Notes: generated by a model not told the origin, from the letters alone. A DNA stretch of 64,000 nt from Phaeobacter bryozoorum (GCF_041893525.1 NZ_CP169068.1); one strand, 5' to 3'. Shown: positions 8,168-17,240, counted from the first letter of the stretch. Numbers and translations: made by a program.

Positions 8168-9513
8168 GACGGTGTCTCTAGCCGTGCCCCCAAACCGGTC
8201 ATCAGGGACGTGAAAATCGGAAAGGAGGTGGCAATTGGCGTGCCATCGTCAACCGTCACCGGTTTCTGCGCTCCCATGCCCATGACCATGAAGGACATTG
8301 CAATGCGGTGATCGAGAAAACTCTCGCAGGTGCCGCCACCGGGCACACCTTCCGGACCGAGACCAGAGACCGCCCACCAGTCGTCGCCCTCCTCGACCAT
8401 CACTCCGTTGGCCCGCAGGCCACGGGCCATCGCGTCGATCCTGTCGCTTTCCTTGACGCGCAGCTCCTTCACACCGGTCATCATCGTTTTGCCGGTGGCA
8501 AAAGACGCCACCACAGACAGAACCGGATATTCGTCGATCATCGAGGCGGCGCGTTCTGGCGGAACATCAATCCCCTTCATTTCGGGCGAATAGCGTGCGC
8601 GCAGGTCGGCCACCGGCTCCCCACCCTCTTCGCGCATGTTTTCAAAGGTGAGATCCGCGCCCATATCCTGAAGCGTGTAGAACAGCCCCGCCCGCGTCGG
8701 ATTCAGGCCGATACCGGGGACCAGCACATCAGATCCGGGAGTGATCAACGCAGCACATACCGGGAAGGCCGCGCTGGAAGGATCACGCGGCACCGCAATG
8801 ACCTGCGGCTTCAATTCGGGCTGTCCTGTCAGCGTGATAACGCGCCCCTCATCGGTATCCTCGACAGTGATTTCGGCGCCGAAGCCTGCCAGCATGCGCT
8901 CAGAGTGGTCGCGGGTCGCCTCTTTCTCGATCACCACCGTCTTTCCGGGTGCGTTCAGACCGGCCAGCAAGACTGCGGATTTCACCTGCGCCGAGGGAAC
9001 TGGAACGGTATAGCGCACGGGGGTTGGATCCGCGGCACCGACAATCGTCATCGGCAGACGTCCGCCCGAGCGGCCAACAGACTGCGCACCAAACAGGGCC
9101 AGCGGATCGGTCACCCGCGCCATAGGCCGCTTGTTGAGGCTGGCATCGCCGGTAAATGTCACTGTGATGGGAGAGGTCGCCATAACCCCCATGATCAGGC
9201 GTACGCCCGTACCGGAGTTGCCGCAGTCGATCACCTGATCCGGCTCGGCCAGACCACCGACGCCGACGCCATGCACCGACCAGTTTCCGCCACCATGGTT
9301 GATGACCTCCGCCCCCATCGCCTGCATCGCCTTGGCTGTATCCAGGACATCCTCACCTTCCAGCAAGCCCGAAATCTTGGTCTCGCCAACGGCCAGCGCC
9401 CCAAGGATCAGCGAGCGATGCGAAATCGACTTGTCGCCTGGAACCTCAGCGATGCCGGTCAGCGGATCGGCGCGGTGCGAGGTCATCGGGATGGGCGTAC
9501 CGTGTCCGGACAT
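8164..9513 (-). CDS. aroA: 3-phosphoshikimate 1-carboxyvinyltransferase (EPSP synthase)
   Basis: Sixth step of the shikimate pathway, joining phosphoenolpyruvate to shikimate 3-phosphate. The 449-residue length fits. Visible motifs are the N-terminal GDKSISHRS with Lys28, NSGTGVRLIMG (the form with Ala/Met features seen in class II enzymes of alphaproteobacteria), LNKRPMARV, KSAVLLAGL, and the C-terminal DHRIAMSF. An AAAGG sequence precedes the ATG. A second in-frame ATG nine codons later is a possible alternative start. Confidence 0.95.
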   Translation of the reverse strand: MSGHGTPIPMTSHRADPLTGIAEVPGDKSISHRSLILGALAVGETKISGLLEGEDVLDTAKAMQAMGAEVINHGGGNWSVHGVGVGGLAEPDQVIDCGNSGTGVRLIMGVMATSPITVTFTGDASLNKRPMARVTDPLALFGAQSVGRSGGRLPMTIVGAADPTPVRYTVPVPSAQVKSAVLLAGLNAPGKTVVIEKEATRDHSERMLAGFGAEITVEDTDEGRVITLTGQPELKPQVIAVPRDPSSAAFPVCAALITPGSDVLVPGIGLNPTRAGLFYTLQDMGADLTFENMREEGGEPVADLRARYSPEMKGIDVPPERAASMIDEYPVLSVVASFATGKTMMTGVKELRVKESDRIDAMARGLRANGVMVEEGDDWWAVSGLGPEGVPGGGTCESFLDHRIAMSFMVMGMGAQKPVTVDDGTPIATSFPIFTSLMTGLGARLETPS

Positions 9514-9640
9514 GAGGAACCTTTCGAAATGCTAGCGTTCACAATTGGACCTACCCAATCGCTCGGTTTCGGTCCAGCGTGTTTTCCCGCTGCCGCCATT
9601 CCCGGCAGAATATCGTGTTCGTCGAGCGGGCCGAATGAGA

Positions 9641-10405
9641 TCAGAGGCGACGAAAGGTCATATAGTGGGGCGTACGGCCTTCGCGCAGGGCCTTTTGCTC
9701 ATAGCGGGTCGAGATCCAGTCATCCCAGGCCACGCGCCAGTCATCCGGCCCCTCTGCCAGCCACTCGAATCCGGCCTGCGGCACCTCTTCCATGGTTTGG
9801 CGGACATAATCGGGGATATCGGTTGCCACCCGGAAGATCGCGCCCGGTTTCAGGCATTTTGCCAGCGGCTCGAGATGCTCTTGGGTCACGAAACGGCGAC
9901 GGTGATGGCGGGCCTTAGGCCAGGGGTCGGGGTAGAGCAAAAAGGCACGGGAGATCGACTGTTCCGGCAGAACATCCATCAGGTCGCGTGCATCGCCGTG
10001 ATGGACCTTTATATTGTCCACCCCCGCGCGGCGGATCTTGCCCAAGAGCATAGCGACACCGTTGATATAGGGTTCTGCGCCGATGATCCCGACATCCGGG
10101 TTCGACTTCGCCTGATGCACCAGATGTTCGCCGCCGCCGAAACCAACTTCCAGCCAGACATCGCGCCCTCCGAACATCGCCGCCAGATCAAGATCGGAGC
10201 GATCGGGGTTCACGTCCCAGCCAACAGCGCCCGGGCTGAGTGAGGCGAGATCTTCGTCGATGTAGCGCTGCTGGCTGTCTTTCAGCTGCTTGCCTTTGAG
10301 CCGCCCGTAAAAGTTCCGCCAGGGCGCACCGCTCTGATGTTTGTCAACCGCATTGGGCCGGCTGTCGCCAGTAGGCGCCTGGGTGGGTTTGCTGTCATCA
10401 GACAT
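9641..10405 (-). CDS. trmB: tRNA (guanine-N7)-methyltransferase
   Basis: Methylates G46 of tRNAs. The 254-residue protein carries a roughly 30-residue polar N-terminal extension, then the conserved RLKGKQL region, the SAM-binding VGFGGGEHL, GAEPYINGV, and the signature LYPDPWPKARHHRRR. It lies downstream of the ClpP-like gene with a gap of about 105 bases and ahead of aroA with 127 bases. Confidence 0.94.
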   Translation of the reverse strand: MSDDSKPTQAPTGDSRPNAVDKHQSGAPWRNFYGRLKGKQLKDSQQRYIDEDLASLSPGAVGWDVNPDRSDLDLAAMFGGRDVWLEVGFGGGEHLVHQAKSNPDVGIIGAEPYINGVAMLLGKIRRAGVDNIKVHHGDARDLMDVLPEQSISRAFLLYPDPWPKARHHRRRFVTQEHLEPLAKCLKPGAIFRVATDIPDYVRQTMEEVPQAGFEWLAEGPDDWRVAWDDWISTRYEQKALREGRTPHYMTFRRL

Positions 10406-10510
10406 CGGGAGACTTTCCTATCGCGCGTTCAAAACCTGGCCGCCCCTCTGCCCCATGCTTGCGTCTGGGTCAAGTCAGCCGGCAATAGATGCTGTTCGGG
10501 GCAGGCCCTA

Positions 10511-11257
10511 TCAAGGCTTCTCGCGCAGCACCCCGGCCGCCATCAGCCGCAACCGGGTCGGGTACCAGACGTCCTCGGGCTCGGTCTTCAACGTTTCGAT
10601 CGCAAAGGCCGGATCAACACCGCGCTGCATCATATACTTCAGATGCCGAAAGACCTCCGACTGCGTGTCGCGATAGATCCAGGTGCCGAACTCAAAGGGC
10701 GTCGCCCAGTTCTCATCCTTGCGCCACAGGCGATAATAGCTCTGCACCGCTTTGGGCGCCCAATCACGCTGATGAAAGCCGATCTTTGATCCCAGCGTCA
10801 TCTGGCGACGATCACCGGCCAGAAAGATATCGACGCAGGCGCTGATACATTCGCCGACCACCCAGGTGTCAAGCGCGTGGCCCTGAACGATGTCGGCAAT
10901 CGTCTCACCTGCGTAGACGCTGCCGCCGCCGCTATTGAGCTGCAGCCGTGTTATGGCCGGGTTCGCATCAAGGATTTCACGGAAGGGTTCGATATCATCA
11001 TCCGTAATCTCACCGGCTGTCTCCTGAGATGTGCCATCCCCGTTGTCAGCAAACTGGGCGTCGGTGTCATAGATCAGCGTATTGCCGTCTATCTTGAACT
11101 TCGCGGGCAGCGTCTCGCGGGCCATGGCGGGGCCAAGCCCGGTGAGGCCAACAGACATCAGAGCGACAAGTCCAAGCAAGCCGCATCGCGCAGCCCTGAC
11201 AGGGGCGCGTTGAGAAAATAACAGAACATGACGAAGACAGGGCAAACGCAATTCCAT
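10511..11257 (-). CDS. Exported ClpP/crotonase-fold protein, hypothetical
   Basis: A 248-residue protein with an N-terminal signal sequence (hydrophobic about residues 26-46, possible cleavage after AMA), so probably periplasmic. The core resembles the ClpP/SppA fold: LNSGGGSVYAGETIADIV (residues 107-124), GECISACVDIFLAG (135-148) with a possible nucleophile at S139, and KIGFHQRDW with H162. These are the positions expected of a Ser-His pair, which suggests a peptidase, but no partner or substrate is known. The Cys pair in ECISAC may form a disulfide. It sits between metK and trmB. Confidence 0.7.
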   Translation of the reverse strand: MELRLPCLRHVLLFSQRAPVRAARCGLLGLVALMSVGLTGLGPAMARETLPAKFKIDGNTLIYDTDAQFADNGDGTSQETAGEITDDDIEPFREILDANPAITRLQLNSGGGSVYAGETIADIVQGHALDTWVVGECISACVDIFLAGDRRQMTLGSKIGFHQRDWAPKAVQSYYRLWRKDENWATPFEFGTWIYRDTQSEVFRHLKYMMQRGVDPAFAIETLKTEPEDVWYPTRLRLMAAGVLREKP

Positions 11258-11347
11258 GTAGATCCGGGTTCACAGCTATATTGCCAGCAAAGCGCCCGAT
11301 CTTCCACGTCTTTTGCCAAGGCCGTTATGAGCGGCTACGGCCGGATG

Positions 11348-11374
11348 AAAAAAGGCGGGGACTTCCCCGCCTTT
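11348..11374 (-). terminator. Rho-independent terminator of metK
   Basis: On the minus strand a 10-bp stem (AAAGGCGGGG with CCCCGCCTTT) with a four-base loop is followed by six T in a row. It starts about 28 bases after the metK stop codon. Confidence 0.9.
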
Positions 11375-11402
11375 GTCGTATTTGTCTCATCGCCTAATGG
11401 CG

Positions 11403-12584
11403 TCAGATCGCTTTTGTCAGCGCGTCGACCAGATCGGTGCGCTCCCAGCTGAACCCGCCATCTGTGTCAGGCTCACGGCCAAAATGCCCATAAGCCGCTG
11501 TTCGCTCGTAGATCGGTTTGTTCAAGCCGAGGTGATGACGAATGCCACGAGGCGTGAGGTCCATTATCTGATCAATGGCCGCCTCGATCCGGGCCGCATC
11601 AACATCGCCGGTGCCGTGGGTATCCGCATAGATCGACAGCGGCTTGGCCACGCCGATCGCATAGGACAACTGGATTGTACATTTATCGGCGAGGCCCGCA
11701 GCGACGACGTTCTTGGCCAGATAGCGCGCGGCATAGGCGGCCGAACGGTCGACCTTGGTCGGATCCTTGCCGGAAAACGCGCCGCCGCCATGAGGCGCCG
11801 CACCACCGTAGGTATCCACGATAATCTTGCGACCGGTCAGCCCCGCATCCCCATCCGGTCCGCCGATGACGAATTTTCCCGTCGGGTTGACGTGCCATAC
11901 CGTCTCATCCGTCAGCCAGCCATCCGGCAGGGTTTCGCGGATATAAGGCTCGACGATGGCACGGATATCGTTGGAGGTCAGCGTTTCATCGAGATGCTGT
12001 GTCGACAGAACCAATGAGCTGACGCGTGTGGGTTTGCCGTTTTCATAGACCACCGACAGCTGCGATTTTGCGTCCGGGCCAAGCGTCGGCTCGGAGCCAT
12101 TCTTGCGCACTTCCGCAAGCCGGCGCAGGATCGCATGGCTGTACTGGATCGGGGCCGGCATCAGCGCTGGGGTCTCATTCGTGGCAAAGCCAAACATGAT
12201 GCCTTGATCGCCGGCACCCTCTTCCTTGTCGGCGGCCGCATCAACACCCTGTGCGATATGGGCAGACTGCTCGTGCAGCAGATTGGTGATTTCGACGGTT
12301 TCGTGGTGAAACTTGTCCTGCTCGTAGCCGATGTCTTTGATACAGGCGCGGGCGATTTCGTCGATCCGGCCCATGTAGTCGTGCAGTTTGTCCTGATCCG
12401 ACAAACCCACTTCCCCCCCGATCACCACGCGATTGGTGGTAGCAAAGGTTTCGGCCGCAACGCGGGCCTCAGGCTCTTCGCTCAGAAAGGCGTCAAGAAC
12501 AGCGTCCGAGATACGGTCACAGACCTTATCCGGATGGCCCTCGGAAACCGATTCCGAGGTGAAGGTGTAGTTCGTGCGGGTCAT
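11403..12584 (-). CDS. metK: S-adenosylmethionine synthetase
   Basis: Makes S-adenosylmethionine from methionine and ATP. The 393-residue protein shows FTSESVSEGHPDKVCD at the N-terminus, GAGDQGIMFGFA, GGPDGDAGLTGRKIIVDTYGG and GGGAFSGKDPTKVDRSAAY, all intact family motifs. Expression is very probably controlled by the SAM/SAH riboswitch directly upstream, which overlaps the ribosome-binding region; a strong terminator follows the gene. Confidence 0.97.
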   Translation of the reverse strand: MTRTNYTFTSESVSEGHPDKVCDRISDAVLDAFLSEEPEARVAAETFATTNRVVIGGEVGLSDQDKLHDYMGRIDEIARACIKDIGYEQDKFHHETVEITNLLHEQSAHIAQGVDAAADKEEGAGDQGIMFGFATNETPALMPAPIQYSHAILRRLAEVRKNGSEPTLGPDAKSQLSVVYENGKPTRVSSLVLSTQHLDETLTSNDIRAIVEPYIRETLPDGWLTDETVWHVNPTGKFVIGGPDGDAGLTGRKIIVDTYGGAAPHGGGAFSGKDPTKVDRSAAYAARYLAKNVVAAGLADKCTIQLSYAIGVAKPLSIYADTHGTGDVDAARIEAAIDQIMDLTPRGIRHHLGLNKPIYERTAAYGHFGREPDTDGGFSWERTDLVDALTKAI

Positions 12585-12589
12585 GAAAG

Positions 12590-12638
12590 GTGCTCCGTTG
12601 GGTTTAGCCTGCCACGCCAGGAAGCCGTTGTGGCAGTA
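12590..12638 (-). promoter_or_regulatory. SAM/SAH riboswitch in the metK leader
   Basis: On the minus strand 12636-12609 forms a hairpin (CTGCCAC with GTGGCAG) that encloses the invariant core ACAACGGCTTCCTGGCGTG, followed after an A-rich linker by GGAGCA (12596-12591), which doubles as the metK Shine-Dalgarno sequence. This is the compact H-type pseudoknot of the SAM/SAH riboswitch, known only from Rhodobacterales and always upstream of metK. Ligand binding should hide the GGAG from the ribosome and so turn metK translation down. A TATAGA -10-like hexamer lies about 40 bases upstream (12681-12676). Confidence 0.93.
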
Positions 12639-12700
12639 ATCGATCCGCAGTACGCGGGGAGACGTGTGTCGTCAATCTATAAAGCCGAGAGGTTAAGCAG

Positions 12701-14221
12701 CTATGACCCGCGCGCAACTGTGGTTCTGCGTCGCAGCGCCAACCCGCCGAGGAGGATGCAGCCGAGAAACACTGGCAGGTCACCGGTCCGCGAATAGAGC
12801 GTAGGCGGCAGCGGCGCAGGCAGGGCTGCGTCCAGATAGCCGGCCTCCCCCAAAGGCAGCGCATCCAGGACGCGGCCATGTGGATCAATCATTGCCGAGA
12901 TGCCGGTATTGGCAACCCGCACCATGGGCAGCCCCTGCTCAATAGCACGCATCCGCGCCTGGACCAGATGCTGATACGGACCGGAATAGGTGCCAAACCA
13001 GGCATCATTGGTGATCTGAATCAGCAGATCAGCCCGGTCCGGTGCCCCGTTCACATCCTGTGGGAAAACCGCTTCGTAGCAGATCAGTGGCAGCGCTTTG
13101 CCGACCGGCAGATCCAACAGCCGCGGTCCCGGCCCCGGTGCGTAACCTGCCCCGGTCTGAGAGGCGAACCCATGGACGCCAAAACGCGCCATCAGATTGC
13201 CAGCTGGAATATACTCACCAAAGGGAACCAGATGCGCCTTGTCGTAGATCTGGCCAACGTTACCATCGCCATCCAGCACGATTGCTGAATTGTAATAGCG
13301 GCCCTCGTCCCGGCGCTGGATGCCCAGCAGAACTGGAGTGGTTCCAGCCGCATCCGCAATCTCGCTCAACACGTCATCCGCATAATTCAGCATCAACGGA
13401 ACGGCTGTTTCAGGCCAGACAATCAGATCGACCGGCTGTCCGCTGCGAGCTGGCGCGCGCGAATAGTCCAGCTGGCGATCAACAAACGACCAGCGCAGAT
13501 CCGGGTGCCATTTCTCGTCCTGCGGCGCATTGGGCTGAACGAGACGAATAATCTTACCCGTCAGCATGGCAGAGGGCTGCTGCGGCATCAGCAGGATAGC
13601 CCCACCGACAAGCAGCAGGGGCAGCAGCGCAACGACCGGACGACGCGATATCAGCCCTAGCGGTACAGTCGCGACGAGGGTGAAGAAGGCTAGACCATGT
13701 GGCCCGATCCAGGGCAGCAGCCCTGCGGCAGGCGTATCAATCCAGAATTGCCCGAACGCTGCCCAGGGCAGCCCAGTGAGGACATAGGCCCGCGCAAACT
13801 CGGCAAGCGACAGCGCGGCAATCAGCAGGACGATCCGGTGGCCACCGCGCCTGAGCCGAACAGCCAAACCGAACGCCAGGGCCCAAAACAGCGCCAATCC
13901 GGCGGCAAGACCGACGACGGCAAAGGGCGCCATCCAGGCGTAGCGTTCTGCATCAATCTGAAACGGCTCGTAGATCCAGATCATGCCGACGGAAAAATAG
14001 GCCGTCCCCAGAAGCCAGCCGAAAAGTGCGCCCTGCCGGGAGGTCGAAAGCTGAAGCAGTTGATATCCCACTGCGCCCAGGCAGAACGGAGCCAGCCAGA
14101 GCATATGGAACGGTGCAAGCGCGAAGGCCAGAAGACCACCCGCAGCAACCGCCGTCACCAATGGCAGAATGACCGGCCGCAGCCCGACATACCGCCGGAC
14201 CGCAGCAATCATCCCGAACAA
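12701..14221 (-). CDS. lnt: Apolipoprotein N-acyltransferase
   Basis: Adds the third acyl chain to lipoproteins in the inner membrane. The 506-residue protein has about six hydrophobic segments in residues 15-210 and a C-terminal one, around a periplasmic nitrilase domain. The catalytic triad is visible: Glu in VWPETAVPL, Lys in DKAHLVPFGEYIP, Cys in PLICYEAVFP. Its start overlaps the end of the CorC-like gene by 13 bases, so the two are cotranscribed, as in many proteobacteria. Confidence 0.94.
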   Translation of the reverse strand: MFGMIAAVRRYVGLRPVILPLVTAVAAGGLLAFALAPFHMLWLAPFCLGAVGYQLLQLSTSRQGALFGWLLGTAYFSVGMIWIYEPFQIDAERYAWMAPFAVVGLAAGLALFWALAFGLAVRLRRGGHRIVLLIAALSLAEFARAYVLTGLPWAAFGQFWIDTPAAGLLPWIGPHGLAFFTLVATVPLGLISRRPVVALLPLLLVGGAILLMPQQPSAMLTGKIIRLVQPNAPQDEKWHPDLRWSFVDRQLDYSRAPARSGQPVDLIVWPETAVPLMLNYADDVLSEIADAAGTTPVLLGIQRRDEGRYYNSAIVLDGDGNVGQIYDKAHLVPFGEYIPAGNLMARFGVHGFASQTGAGYAPGPGPRLLDLPVGKALPLICYEAVFPQDVNGAPDRADLLIQITNDAWFGTYSGPYQHLVQARMRAIEQGLPMVRVANTGISAMIDPHGRVLDALPLGEAGYLDAALPAPLPPTLYSRTGDLPVFLGCILLGGLALRRRTTVARGS

Positions 14222-15108
14222 TCGGGCAACCGCACCCGCAGGCGTTTGATCCGGCGCGGGTCGGCGTCCATAACCTCGAACTCAGGCCCGTCGGGATGCT
14301 GGATGACCTCACCCCGTGCAGGGACGCGTCCTGACAGCATGAAGACCAGACCGCCAAGGGAATCGATCTCCTCGCCGTCGACGTCATCGTGACTGGTCAG
14401 CGACCGACCGATTTCATTCTCGAACTCATCCAGCGGGGTACGTGCCTGCGCGACATAACAGCCCTGTTTCTCACGGAACCAGGTCTGATCTTCGCCCGCG
14501 TCATGTTCGTCCTCAATTTCGCCGACAACCTGCTCGATCAGGTCTTCGATGGTCAGCAAACCATCAACGCCGCCATATTCATCAATCACCAACGCCATGT
14601 GGCGACGCTCTGCCTGCATTTTTGTCAGCAGAACGCCAATCGTCATGGACGGCGGGACAAACAGCAAAGGACGCACCATAGCGTCCAGCGCGAAATCGGC
14701 ATCGGTGCCGTTGAAACCGTGCATCAGGGCAAAGTCCTTGAGGTGGACAAAGCCGATGGGTGTATCCAGCGTGCCCTCGTAGACGGGGATGCGGGTAAAA
14801 CCGCTTTCGCGGAAGACCTGAACAAGTTCATCTTTCGGAGTTGAGGCCGGGATTGCCACGATTTCCGCTGCGGGAATGGCAACGTCCTCGACCCGCAAAC
14901 GCCGCAGATTGATCATCCCGTGCGGCTGGTTCGCCAGGCGTGTTTCCGGTCCGGAATCCACGTCTTCCTCGCTTTCGGTCGGAGTAAAGGAGCTGAAAAT
15001 ACGCCCCAGAAACCCCGTCGATTGTCCAGCCGCTGCGGTGTCGCCAGCGCTGTCCTTGTTCTCCAGCGCGCCCTGCGCTGCGTTAGAACTTCCGTCTATA
15101 TCGTCCAT
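14209..15108 (-). CDS. CorC/HlyC-like CBS-domain protein
   Basis: A 299-residue soluble protein: a polar N-terminal region (1-65), two CBS domains (about residues 68-200, with the pair ending MALVIDEYGGVDGLLTIEDLIEQVVGEI), and a C-terminal CorC_HlyC domain with EEIDSLGGLVFMLSGRVPARGE. Relatives are called CorC (magnesium/cobalt efflux) or hemolysin C, but the true role is often linked to envelope or ion homeostasis. It belongs to the conserved phoH-ybeY-corC-lnt block. Confidence 0.88.
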   Translation of the reverse strand: MDDIDGSSNAAQGALENKDSAGDTAAAGQSTGFLGRIFSSFTPTESEEDVDSGPETRLANQPHGMINLRRLRVEDVAIPAAEIVAIPASTPKDELVQVFRESGFTRIPVYEGTLDTPIGFVHLKDFALMHGFNGTDADFALDAMVRPLLFVPPSMTIGVLLTKMQAERRHMALVIDEYGGVDGLLTIEDLIEQVVGEIEDEHDAGEDQTWFREKQGCYVAQARTPLDEFENEIGRSLTSHDDVDGEEIDSLGGLVFMLSGRVPARGEVIQHPDGPEFEVMDADPRRIKRLRVRLPDCSG

Positions 15109-15113
15109 CGTTC

Positions 15114-15596
15114 CTATCCGATACGCCCGTGATTGGGGCTGTCATCCAATGTATATGGGTCATCGATACCCATTTTGCCAAGTATCTCCACCTCAAGACC
15201 TTCCATCAAAGTGGCGTCCGGGTCACGAATGTGATCGTAACCCAAAAGATGCAACACTCCGTGAACGATCAGATGACGCAAATGGTCGGCCAATGGCTTG
15301 CCAGCGGCCTCGGCCTCGCCTGCGCAGGTCTCATAGGCAATCGCAATGTCGCCGAGCGGTATTTCGCCGGTAAAATCCGCCTCGGGTCGCAGCGGATCAC
15401 CCCCCGGTTCCTCGGCGGCAAGTTCCTCAGCTGGCCAGCTGAGCACATTTGTCGGCTTGGCCTTCTGACGGAACTCAGTGTTCAATTCCATGATCCGCGC
15501 ATCATTGCAGGCCAGCAGGGATAGTTCGCAGTCTTCCGGATCGAGATTGAAATGCGACAGCACCGCATCAACGGCCTGCTCGGCATGCGCTGACAA
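15114..15596 (-). CDS. ybeY: rRNA maturation endonuclease YbeY, uncertain start
   Basis: Metal-dependent endoribonuclease for 16S rRNA maturation and ribosome quality control. The zinc-binding HLIVHGVLHLLGYDH motif is intact and FRQKAKPTNVLSWP is typical. The only standard start is TTG at 15596 (LSAHAEQ). However, 19 further in-frame codons upstream, up to a TGA at 15656, read DWTITLDISIEDARW and so on, which matches the first beta strand expected in YbeY. None of them is ATG, GTG or TTG, so the real start may be a rare ATT/ATC codon, or a base may be wrong. It lies 5 bases ahead of the corC-like gene. Confidence 0.88.
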   Translation of the reverse strand: MSAHAEQAVDAVLSHFNLDPEDCELSLLACNDARIMELNTEFRQKAKPTNVLSWPAEELAAEEPGGDPLRPEADFTGEIPLGDIAIAYETCAGEAEAAGKPLADHLRHLIVHGVLHLLGYDHIRDPDATLMEGLEVEILGKMGIDDPYTLDDSPNHGRIG

Positions 15597-15771
15597 GCCG
15601 ATGTCCTGCCAGCGAGCGTCTTCAATGGAGATGTCGAGAGTGATAGTCCAGTCTCAATGCCAAGGCAGCCCGTTCCGACAGGTCCGGGAGGGCGTTTCTT
15701 GGGTGGTTTTCCATGAAGGCCCCAACCCAATATGAATTTGCATCCCCCTCGTTCAGCAACCGAAGGCTGGT

Positions 15772-16779
15772 TCAGGCGGATTTCTCATCCGCCTCATAGG
15801 CCTCGATGATGGCCGCCACAAGCGGATGTCGCACCACGTCACGTGATGTGAAGTAGTTAAAGCTCACCTTGGGGATTTTGCTCAGCAGACGTTCCGCATC
15901 CGCCAGCCCCGACGCCACGCCGCGCGGCAGGTCAACTTGGCTGCGGTCGCCGGTGATGACCATGCGCGATCCCTCACCTAAACGTGTCAGGAACATCTTC
16001 ATCTGCATGGTGGTGGCATTCTGCGCCTCATCCAGCACCACAAAAGCATTGGATAGCGTACGCCCCCGCATAAAGGCCAGCGGCGCGATCTCGATCTGTT
16101 TTTCTTCCAGCAGCTTCGCCAACTGTTTGCCGGGTAGGAAATCATTCAGCGCGTCATAGAGCGGCTGCATATAGGGATCGACCTTATCTTTCATGTCGCC
16201 GGGCAGATAGCCGAGCTTCTCGCCCGCCTCCACCGCAGGGCGGCTGAGGATGATCTTGTCGACATGCCCGGTAATGAACATGCTCACGCCAACAGCAACA
16301 GCAAGATAGGTTTTGCCGGTGCCAGCCGGACCGATCCCAAAGGCAAGCTCATGTTCGAACAGCGACTGGACATAGGCTTTCTGAGCGTCGGTACGTGGCT
16401 CGACGAGTTTCTTACGCGTCTTGATCTCAACCTTGCCGCCCCGGAACATCTCCAGCTGGCTGCCGGGGTCGGCGACCTGCTCCTGTCCCATCCGCAATTC
16501 ACGGTCAATATCGCCGGCCTCAACACTGCGGCCGGTTTCCAACCGGTCATATAGCGCTGCCAGAACCGCCGCGGCCTGATCGCGCGCAGCTTCTTCGCCC
16601 AGCACCGAAAGCTGGTTGCCGCGCCGGACAATCTGAACACCAAGCGTCTGCTCGAGCATCGCGAGATTGCGGTCGTATTCACCGCACAGATCAATCAGCA
16701 GTCGGTTATCAGGAAATTCGAGCAGCGCCTCATGTGAGGAATCCTGCTCATGCGATGGGGTCAAAGTGCCAATGGCCAA
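15772..16779 (-). CDS. phoH: PhoH family ATPase
   Basis: A 335-residue cytosolic PhoH/YbeZ-type P-loop ATPase, a usual partner of YbeY in RNA metabolism. Walker A is GIGPAGTGKTY, Walker B VVLDEAQN, with GDRSQVDLP downstream; the N-terminal KH-like region precedes. I place the start at TTG 16779 (LAIGTLTPSHEQ) because AGGAG stands six bases upstream and homologous proteins begin here; the frame also opens at 16899 with an extra 40 poorly conserved residues. Confidence 0.92.
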   Translation of the reverse strand: MAIGTLTPSHEQDSSHEALLEFPDNRLLIDLCGEYDRNLAMLEQTLGVQIVRRGNQLSVLGEEAARDQAAAVLAALYDRLETGRSVEAGDIDRELRMGQEQVADPGSQLEMFRGGKVEIKTRKKLVEPRTDAQKAYVQSLFEHELAFGIGPAGTGKTYLAVAVGVSMFITGHVDKIILSRPAVEAGEKLGYLPGDMKDKVDPYMQPLYDALNDFLPGKQLAKLLEEKQIEIAPLAFMRGRTLSNAFVVLDEAQNATTMQMKMFLTRLGEGSRMVITGDRSQVDLPRGVASGLADAERLLSKIPKVSFNYFTSRDVVRHPLVAAIIEAYEADEKSA

Positions 16780-16867
16780 TCCGGTCTCCTGTCTTTGACG
16801 TTGCTCTTTCAGTGTGCCTCTCCGGTCGCCCCGGCGCAAGCTACGCGTCGGCAATTTCACGCGATTG

Positions 16868-16898
16868 AAACAAAATGGCCGCCCGAAAAGGACGGCCA
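16868..16898 (-). terminator. Rho-independent terminator after the lipoprotein gene
   Basis: On the minus strand TGGCCGTCC and GGGCGGCCA form a 9-bp hairpin with a TTTTC loop, followed by TTTTGTTT. It begins 35 bases after the stop of the small lipoprotein gene. Confidence 0.8.
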
Positions 16899-16932
16899 AT
16901 AGGCAGTTGTTTGCAGTGGTAACGAAATCCCG

Positions 16933-17229
16933 TCAAATCGGGTCCTCGATGCTGGACCCGGATTTGAACGGACCAACCGCCGTATTCGGAGGGGCGACGC
17001 CGGAACAGACCGGGCGGCCATCCGGCGCCAGCCGTTGCGACAGGTAACCTTCGACCCCGTCGTCAATGATCCAATGATCGCAGCCGGTCGGATCAACCCA
17101 AATCCCCGCCTTCAGCTGAGACAGATCCTTGCTGTCAAAACCACGATCCACGGTTTTGTCGACCTTGTCGCCACAGGCAGACAGACCGATCGCCAAGGAC
17201 GCAAGAAGCGCTGTTCTGGTGAATGACAT
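16933..17229 (-). CDS. Small lipoprotein with WVDPxGCxHW domain, hypothetical
   Basis: A 98-residue protein with a lipoprotein signal peptide (lipobox LSAC, acylated Cys19). Residues 43-75 read WVDPTGCDHWIIDDG, then EGYLSQRLAPDGRPVC, and match residues 40-71 of the OmpA-type protein encoded immediately upstream. Two conserved Cys at the ends of this block could form a disulfide in the periplasm. The function is unknown. It follows the OmpA-like gene by 11 bases and is closed by a terminator, so the two form an operon. Confidence 0.75.
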   Translation of the reverse strand: MSFTRTALLASLAIGLSACGDKVDKTVDRGFDSKDLSQLKAGIWVDPTGCDHWIIDDGVEGYLSQRLAPDGRPVCSGVAPPNTAVGPFKSGSSIEDPI

Positions 17230-17240
17230 AACGATGCTCC

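Noticed and set aside
8308..9918. 536-codon open frame on the plus strand
   Set aside because: It is antisense to aroA, reads as low-complexity His/Arg-rich sequence without any family motif, and is a by-product of high GC content.
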